This document shows, one piece after another, positions 59,370 to 64,000 of a DNA stretch of 64,000 nt. The stretch is from JAFLCL01 sp964502175 (GTDB lineage Bacteria; Myxococcota_A; Polyangia; Polyangiales; Sandaracinaceae). Numbering within the stretch: position 1 is the first letter of the stretch; the number at the start of each line of letters is the position of its first letter. The stretch covers positions 1-64,000 of the forward strand of contig CAZCVE010000038.1 of the NCBI GenBank assembly GCA_964502175.1, in the 5' to 3' direction. The notes beneath the pieces are model-generated. The model searched no databases, was not told the DNA's origin, and worked only from the letters and a program-made list of their open reading frames with translations. A program made the translations under genes and the position numbers.

Positions 59370-60209
59370 TCACACGTCTGCGCTCGGCGCGGCCTCGCCG
59401 GCAGGCGCGGTGAGCGGAGGTGCGAGCCGACCCGCGCAGGCCCACGACACCGCAGCGGCCAAGAAGAAAGGCGCAGGGACGAGCACGAGGCGCGTCCACT
59501 CGATGTCCGTGCCGGGCGGCGCCTCGAGGCCGAGCGCAGGCAGAAGAAGGAAGAAGATGAGCTGGCAGTAAGAGCCCGCCAGCACGTAGGCGAGCAAGCC
59601 CGCGGGCACCGAGGCAGCGAGCAGGATCCGTGCGCTCGCCGTCCACGCGTGCCTCACGACGTGGGGCGATCGCGCGGCGTAGTGGGGCTGCAAGGGCCAC
59701 ACGCCCGCGGAGAACACGAGACCGAACACCAGGCCGATGGGACCCGCGACGAGCGTGCTGAGCACGAGGATGCCGCCGGTCATGCGCACGACGTCCAGCA
59801 GCTCGCCGCGTGAGAGCTCGTCGAGCTGGACTGGCGCGAACAACATGGCCGGGTGAAGCGTCCCGCCGAGAGCAGCCAGCGCGAGCACGCGCCACGGACG
59901 TCGTTCGAGAGACGACCTGACGACCTGGCCACCCACGAGAGCGCCGAGGATCGCGGACCACGCGCCATAGAGCAGCGTGGTCGCGTTCATGCGCGGCTCG
60001 AACGCTCCTGTGCCGAGGATGAGCTCGTCGACGAGCGGCGCGAGGCCGAGAGATGCGAGCGCCGCAGCGCCGATCACGATGCGACGCGCGTGCGCTCGCG
60101 GGCCCGCGTCGTAGGCGATCGCCTCGGGGGTCGGCAGAGCACTCTCCGCTCCGGTGTCCGTTGGCTCGGTGTCCACCGGCTCGGGCGTCGTCGTCTCGGG
60201 CTCCGTCAC
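59370..60209 (-). CDS. polytopic membrane protein, family A (paralogue 1 of 3)
   Basis: 279 residues with a Thr/Glu/Pro-rich N-terminus and about six TM helices. Shared family segments are ASLGLAPLVDELILG near the first helix and GSYCQLIFFLLLPALGLEAPPGTDIEWTRLVLVPAPFFLAA near the end. It is the last and shortest of three tandem paralogues, overlapping the next by 4 bases. The C-terminal soluble tail of the other two is missing. No named family or catalytic motif recognised. Confidence 0.7.
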   Translation of the reverse strand: MTEPETTTPEPVDTEPTDTGAESALPTPEAIAYDAGPRAHARRIVIGAAALASLGLAPLVDELILGTGAFEPRMNATTLLYGAWSAILGALVGGQVVRSSLERRPWRVLALAALGGTLHPAMLFAPVQLDELSRGELLDVVRMTGGILVLSTLVAGPIGLVFGLVFSAGVWPLQPHYAARSPHVVRHAWTASARILLAASVPAGLLAYVLAGSYCQLIFFLLLPALGLEAPPGTDIEWTRLVLVPAPFFLAAAVSWACAGRLAPPLTAPAGEAAPSADV

Positions 60210-61123
60210 GTCGGTGATCCGAGCAGTGTGACGACACGCGCGCGCGAGCGATATGGCGCCTTCGTGTCTCGCTCGCGCACGGCGTGCGCCTGCACACGAT
60301 CGCGCTCACGCAGCGGCACGAGGCCTGTCGCGTCGATGCTCTCGGCGAGCACCCAGCGTGGGTGCTCATCGCGCCTCAGCGCCTCGATCGTCTGCTCGAG
60401 GCGGCGATCGAGCCACACCGAGCGACCGAGCGCGGCGACCGCGGCGAGGAAGAACGGCGTGGGGAGGACGACGAAGCGCGTCCACGCGAGGTCGGTCCCG
60501 GGGGGTGCCTCGATGCCGAGCTCGGGCAGGAGCACGTAGAAGATCAGCTGGCAGTACGAGCCGCCGAGGATCAGCGACAAGAACGTCGCTGCGCATCCCG
60601 AGACGCCGAGCAGCGTGGCCGCCGCCCGCCATGCCCGCGCGGGCGTCTCGTGCGTGGGGGCCCTCAGCTCGTCGTGGATCGGCGCGAGGCCCGTCAGGAA
60701 CAACAAGCCGAAGCCGAAGCCCGCGGGCGCGCTCACGATGGCGCCCGCGACCATCATGATGAACGGCATCGCGAGCATCATCATCAGGTCGCCGCCGTGC
60801 GACGAGGCGAGCGCGACCGGCCCGAAGAGCACCGGCAAGTACACGAGCCCCGCGAGCAGCGACCACCACACGATCCCGCCCGGTCCATCGCCGCGCGAGG
60901 CGCGCTGCATCGCGAGGCCGCCGAGCACCGCGGCGGAGACCGACCCCCAGAGGCCGAAGATCGCGACGTTGCCGAGGTCCATGCGTCCGTGGCCGAAGAG
61001 GCTGCCGAACACCAGCTCGTCGATGAGCGGCGCGAGGCCGGCCGAGGCGAGCGCGGCGGCAGAGGCGAGCGTTCGTCGCGCTCGCTCGGTGAGTCGCTCT
61101 CCGTGGTCGAGGCGAGTGAGCAT
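60206..61123 (-). CDS. polytopic membrane protein, family A (paralogue 2 of 3)
   Basis: 305 residues, ATG at 61123 overlapping the stop of paralogue 3 by one base (TGATG). About six TM helices with SAGLAPLIDELVFGS and GGSYCQLIFYVLLPELGIEAPPGTDLAWTRFVVLPTPFFLAAV. A cytoplasmic C-terminal tail (residues ~245-305, LDRRLEQTIEALRRDEHPRWVLAESIDATGLVPLRERDRVQ) is shared with paralogue 3 but not with paralogue 1. No family known to me. Confidence 0.7.
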   Translation of the reverse strand: MLTRLDHGERLTERARRTLASAAALASAGLAPLIDELVFGSLFGHGRMDLGNVAIFGLWGSVSAAVLGGLAMQRASRGDGPGGIVWWSLLAGLVYLPVLFGPVALASSHGGDLMMMLAMPFIMMVAGAIVSAPAGFGFGLLFLTGLAPIHDELRAPTHETPARAWRAAATLLGVSGCAATFLSLILGGSYCQLIFYVLLPELGIEAPPGTDLAWTRFVVLPTPFFLAAVAALGRSVWLDRRLEQTIEALRRDEHPRWVLAESIDATGLVPLRERDRVQAHAVRERDTKAPYRSRARVVTLLGSPT

Positions 61124-62079
61124 CACGCGTCCTTCGACACCAGCGCGAGCGCTGCGTTCGTGCGTCGGTACGGCGCTTCGTTCTCGCGCTCGGTCACGGC
61201 GAAGCTCGACGCGCGATCGCCCTCTCGCAGCGGGAGGATCGCGAGGTGTGCGATCGCCGTCGGAGCGATCACCCACTGCGGGTGGGTGCCTCGCCTCAGC
61301 GCCGCCAGCAGCAGCGTCATGCGCCGATCGAGCCACGCGCCGCGGCCCCACGCGACGAGCGCGGCGATCACGAGCGGTCCGCACACGAGCACGAAGCGCG
61401 TCCACGCGAGGTCGGTGCCCTCCGGTACGGTGACGTCCAGCGCGGGCGCGATCACGAGGAAGAGGCTCTGGCAGTACGTGCCCTCGAGGAAGTACGTGAG
61501 CGCGAAGGCGATCGCGCTCGCGACCACGAGCACGCGCGCCGCGTGACGCGACGCCCGCGCGGGCCCGGCGTGGCTCGGCGACGCGAGCAGCGCCTGCGTC
61601 GGACGCACCGCGAGGAGGAACACACCGCCGAACGCGAGGCCCACGGGTCCGCTGACGATCGCGCCCATCGTGCCGCCCATCACGGGCAGCGCGAGCGCCT
61701 CGTGCGCGCCGGGCCCCGCCGCGAGCGCGCGCACCATCGCGGGCGCGACGAGCACGAGCCCGCACTGCACCACGCCGCCCAGCGCCGAGAGCCCGAGCGT
61801 GTCCGCGACGGGACCGACGAGGTGTCGATCTGCGAGCGAGAGGTGCACCACGGCGCCGCCGATCACGGCCGACAGCACCATCGCCCACACGGTGTAGAGG
61901 ACGAGCTCGTGCAGCGTGAGCGCGTAGCCCTCGGAGAAGAAGCCGCCGAGGATCAGCTCGTCGACGAGCGTGGAGAGGATCGCGGAGGCGAGCATGCACG
62001 CGAGCACGATCGGCCGGCGCGTACGCCGCGCGAGCGTCTCGGCGTCGTCGAGGTGTGACAGCAGCGGGCTCTTCGTCAC
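61123..62079 (-). CDS. polytopic membrane protein, family A (paralogue 3 of 3)
   Basis: 318 residues from a GTG at 62079, chosen because its length and first helix then match its two siblings; an ATG at 62193 extends it by 38 residues. Motifs ASAILSTLVDELILGG and EGTYCQSLFLVIAPALDVTVPEGTDLAWTRFVLVCGPLVIAALV. C-terminal tail LDRRMTLLLAALRRGTHPQWVIAPTAIAHLAILPLREGDR aligns with paralogue 2. First gene of the operon; divergent from proC. Confidence 0.68.
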   Translation of the reverse strand: MTKSPLLSHLDDAETLARRTRRPIVLACMLASAILSTLVDELILGGFFSEGYALTLHELVLYTVWAMVLSAVIGGAVVHLSLADRHLVGPVADTLGLSALGGVVQCGLVLVAPAMVRALAAGPGAHEALALPVMGGTMGAIVSGPVGLAFGGVFLLAVRPTQALLASPSHAGPARASRHAARVLVVASAIAFALTYFLEGTYCQSLFLVIAPALDVTVPEGTDLAWTRFVLVCGPLVIAALVAWGRGAWLDRRMTLLLAALRRGTHPQWVIAPTAIAHLAILPLREGDRASSFAVTERENEAPYRRTNAALALVSKDA

Positions 62080-62266
62080 GAAGCGATCCTCACGTCTCTT
62101 CTCCGCTCGTCCGTCAGCATGACGGGTCGGAACCCCGAGCGTGAGGTCTCCCATTCCGTGTGTGAGAACCGGGTGGGTGAACGGTCGCCTCACGGGGGTG
62201 AGCCGTCGGGACCAGACGGAAACGGCGCTTCCCTCCGCCCGCGCGCTGGGTCATGACTCGCGCCGC

Positions 62267-63127
62267 ATGACCTCGCTTCCTCCTCCCAAGCTCGAGAAGA
62301 CCGTCGCGTTCCTCGGCGCCGGCAACATGGCCGGCGCGCTCATCAAGGGCATCCTCGCCTCGGGCGTGCTCGCGCCCGAGCAGGTGCTCGTGACCGACGT
62401 GCGCAAGGCGCGCCTCGACGAGCTCACACAGAAGCACGGCGTGCGCGTGATCGCCTCGAACGAAGAGGCCGCGCGCCTCGCGGACGTCGTGGTGCTCGCG
62501 ACCAAGCCGCAGGTCTTCGATCGCCTGCTGCCCGAGGTGAAGAAGGGCGTGCGCAGCGACGCGCTGGTCGTCTCGATCGCGGCGGGCATCCCGATCTCGG
62601 CGATCGAGGCCTTCTTGCCCGCCGGCACGCGCGTGGTGCGCACGATGCCGAACACGCCGGCGCTCGTCGACGCAGGCGCCACGGCGATCGCCGCCGGCAC
62701 GCACGCGACCGACGCCGACGTCGCGCTCGCGCGCGCGCTCTTCGACAGCGTCGGCGTGACCGTCGTGCTCGACGAGTCCCTCCTCGACGCCGTCACCGGT
62801 CTCTCGGGATCGGGCCCTGCGTACATGTTCCTCATCATCGAGGCGCTCTCGGACGCAGGCGTGAAGGTGGGCCTCCACCGCGACTCCGCGCAGCTCCTCG
62901 CGGCGCAGACGGTGCTCGGCTCCGCGAAGCTCTTGCTCGAGACGGGCGAGCACCCGGGTCGCCTGAAGGACATGGTCACGAGCCCCGGCGGCACCGCGAT
63001 CGCGGGCCTCGCGTCGCTCGAGGCGGGCGGCATGCGCACCACGCTGATCAACGCCGTGGAGACGGCGACGGCGCGCGCGCGCACGCTCGGCGAAGAGATG
63101 GGGAAGAAGCTCGCCGACAAGGCCTGA
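62267..63127 (+). CDS. proC: pyrroline-5-carboxylate reductase
   Basis: 286 residues from the ATG at 62267; the longer upstream frame is not needed. Dinucleotide fold AFLGAGNMAGALIKG, catalytic segments VVRTMPNTPALVDAGATAI and AVTGLSGSGPAYMFLIIEALSDAGVKVGLHRD, and TSPGGTAIAGLASLEAGGMR. Last step of proline synthesis. Monocistronic in appearance. Confidence 0.96.
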   Translation: MTSLPPPKLEKTVAFLGAGNMAGALIKGILASGVLAPEQVLVTDVRKARLDELTQKHGVRVIASNEEAARLADVVVLATKPQVFDRLLPEVKKGVRSDALVVSIAAGIPISAIEAFLPAGTRVVRTMPNTPALVDAGATAIAAGTHATDADVALARALFDSVGVTVVLDESLLDAVTGLSGSGPAYMFLIIEALSDAGVKVGLHRDSAQLLAAQTVLGSAKLLLETGEHPGRLKDMVTSPGGTAIAGLASLEAGGMRTTLINAVETATARARTLGEEMGKKLADKA

Positions 63128-63197
63128 TCGTCGGGGCTGAGCGTCGTCGCGATCGAGGGGCGCGCCATCGAGCGCTAGGTCGCGGTACACAGAGCTG

Positions 63198-64000
63198 ATG
63201 TCGGACGAGCGGACGATGCGGATGCTGACACCGCGCCTCGCGGGGCTCGGACGTCTGCGCGTGACGACGCACGCCGACGAGGGCGCGAGCGAACGCATCG
63301 AGGCGCCCGCCGACACGCGTCGGCTCACGCTCGGCACTGCCCCGGACTGCACGATCCGCGTCGCGCATCCCACGGTCAGCCGCTACCACGTGGAGCTCAC
63401 GCTCGGCGTCGAGGGGCTCGACGTGCGCGATCTCGGCAGCCTCAACGGCACGTGGCTGGGCGCGGGCGACACGGCGCTGCGGCTGACACACGTCGTCGCG
63501 CGTCTGCCCCTGCGCCTTCGCCTCGGCGCGCTCGAGATCGAGCTCGACGAGGTCGGCACCCACCCGAGCACGCCCGTCCGCGTCGAGTCGATCCCCGGTC
63601 TCGTCGCCGTCGACGCTGCGTCGCTCGAGGTGGTGCGGACGATCCGCTTGCTCGCGCCCACCACGCTGAGCGTGCTCGTGCAGGGCGAGACCGGCACCGG
63701 CAAGGAGCTCGTCGCGCGCGCCATCCACGATCTCTCGCCGCGACGGGCTGGGCCGTTCGTCACCGTCGACTGCGGCGCGCTGCCGCCCACGCTCGTCGCG
63801 TCGGAGCTCTTCGGTCACGAGCGCGGCGCGTTCACGGGCGCGGACCGCAGGCACGTCGGTGCGTTCGAGCGCGCGCATGGAGGCACGGTCTTCCTCGACG
63901 AGATCGGAGAGCTGCCCCCCGCGGCGCAGCCGATGCTGCTCGGTGTGCTCCAGCGCCGACGCTTTCGAAGGGTGGGCGGAGACAAGGAGCTCGAGGTCGA
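63198..64000 (+). CDS. FHA-domain sigma54-dependent activator (5' part)
   Basis: 267 residues visible; the gene runs off the window. An FHA domain (about 30-118: TLGTAPDCTIRVAHPTVSRYHVELTLG...VRDLGSLNGTWLGAG), which binds phosphothreonine, is followed by a AAA+ sigma54 activator module: Walker A GETGTGKE (163-170), the GAFTGA loop (210-215) that contacts sigma54, and Walker B FLDEIGELP (232-240). A C-terminal Fis-type DNA-binding domain is expected beyond the edge. Such FHA-bEBPs respond to Ser/Thr kinases in myxobacteria. TACACA lies 6 bases before the ATG. Confidence 0.95.
   Translation, partial: MSDERTMRMLTPRLAGLGRLRVTTHADEGASERIEAPADTRRLTLGTAPDCTIRVAHPTVSRYHVELTLGVEGLDVRDLGSLNGTWLGAGDTALRLTHVVARLPLRLRLGALEIELDEVGTHPSTPVRVESIPGLVAVDAASLEVVRTIRLLAPTTLSVLVQGETGTGKELVARAIHDLSPRRAGPFVTVDCGALPPTLVASELFGHERGAFTGADRRHVGAFERAHGGTVFLDEIGELPPAAQPMLLGVLQRRRFRRVGGDKELEV

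Noticed and set aside
1..64000. tRNA, rRNA, riboswitch or prophage genes
   Set aside because: I looked through the intergenic gaps and saw no cloverleaf with GTTCRANNC, no rRNA-like conserved stretches, no riboswitch core I know and no phage structural genes. A tRNAscan/Infernal run would be decisive.

Overview
The window is a high-GC (roughly 70%) bacterial segment, most likely from a myxobacterium (Myxococcota, Polyangiales; a Sandaracinus-like lineage is my guess from the gene style, not a proven placement). The pointers are abundant secreted lipoproteins with Asp/Thr/Gly-rich linkers (TDAG/DAG type), two proteins ending in a TM helix plus Arg cluster (one a convincing MYXO-CTERM), a MopE-type DxDGDG motif, an AgmX/PglI C-terminal domain, an FHA-sigma54 activator, a TatP/TatT pair and an aromatic amino-acid lyase. 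It is a scaffold: 100 N lie at 45119-45218, inside a repeat. I saw no rRNA, tRNA, CRISPR array or prophage.

0-13.8 kb: small secreted proteins, heme O synthase (ctaB), then the glyoxylate bypass aceB-aceA behind a striking dyad operator/promoter, a five-copy GC-rich hairpin array, a quinone-oxidoreductase-like MDR, an HTTM membrane protein coupled to a Rossmann-fold reductase, several membrane proteins or lipoproteins, and a convergent tatP/tatT pair. 13.9-18.4 kb: SGNH hydrolase, a tolQ-tolR-tolA-like energy-transduction operon, and a Phd/VapC-type toxin-antitoxin pair. 18.4-25.7 kb: a beta-propeller lipoprotein, an acyl-CoA dehydrogenase, and a secreted zinc metalloprotease whose strong ribosome-binding site and ATG are separated from the coding frame by a 14-bp tandem repeat, so expression may be phase variable. 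25.7-33.6 kb: OmpA-like lipoprotein, ALDH7-type dehydrogenase, Uma2 nuclease, an OYE-family oxidoreductase, a TPR protein, and a dispersed 0.35-kb repeat.

33.8-44.8 kb: cystathionine gamma-synthase/lyase and cysteine synthase flank a very Cys-rich lipoprotein. A lipoprotein island with less GC-biased codons follows, then an AgmX/PglI protein with its small partner and a porin-like outer-membrane protein. 44.8-45.8 kb: a non-coding block of ~0.5-kb tandem repeats bounded by a 22-bp duplication of the porin gene's 3' end and containing the assembly gap. 45.8-48.7 kb: a tightly overlapping operon for a diheme oxidoreductase, an imelysin and a cytochrome P460-like protein, an iron/heme module of the cell envelope. 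48.8-55.9 kb: Cys-rich MYXO-CTERM protein, Cys-rich lipoprotein, SDR, an IS200-like Y1 transposase flanked by inverted copies of a three-hairpin REP-like element, and an alpha/beta-hydrolase lipoprotein.

56-64 kb: small membrane proteins, an MIO-type ammonia-lyase/aminomutase, a lipoprotein with DAF-P repeats, three tandem paralogous membrane proteins of a family I do not recognise, proC, and the 5' part of an FHA/sigma54 regulator. Many start codons have a TAnnnT hexamer 6-10 nt upstream and no Shine-Dalgarno; at three of them (aceB, tatT, tolQ) this is paired with TTGACC at 17-18 bp, which suggests leaderless transcripts are common here.
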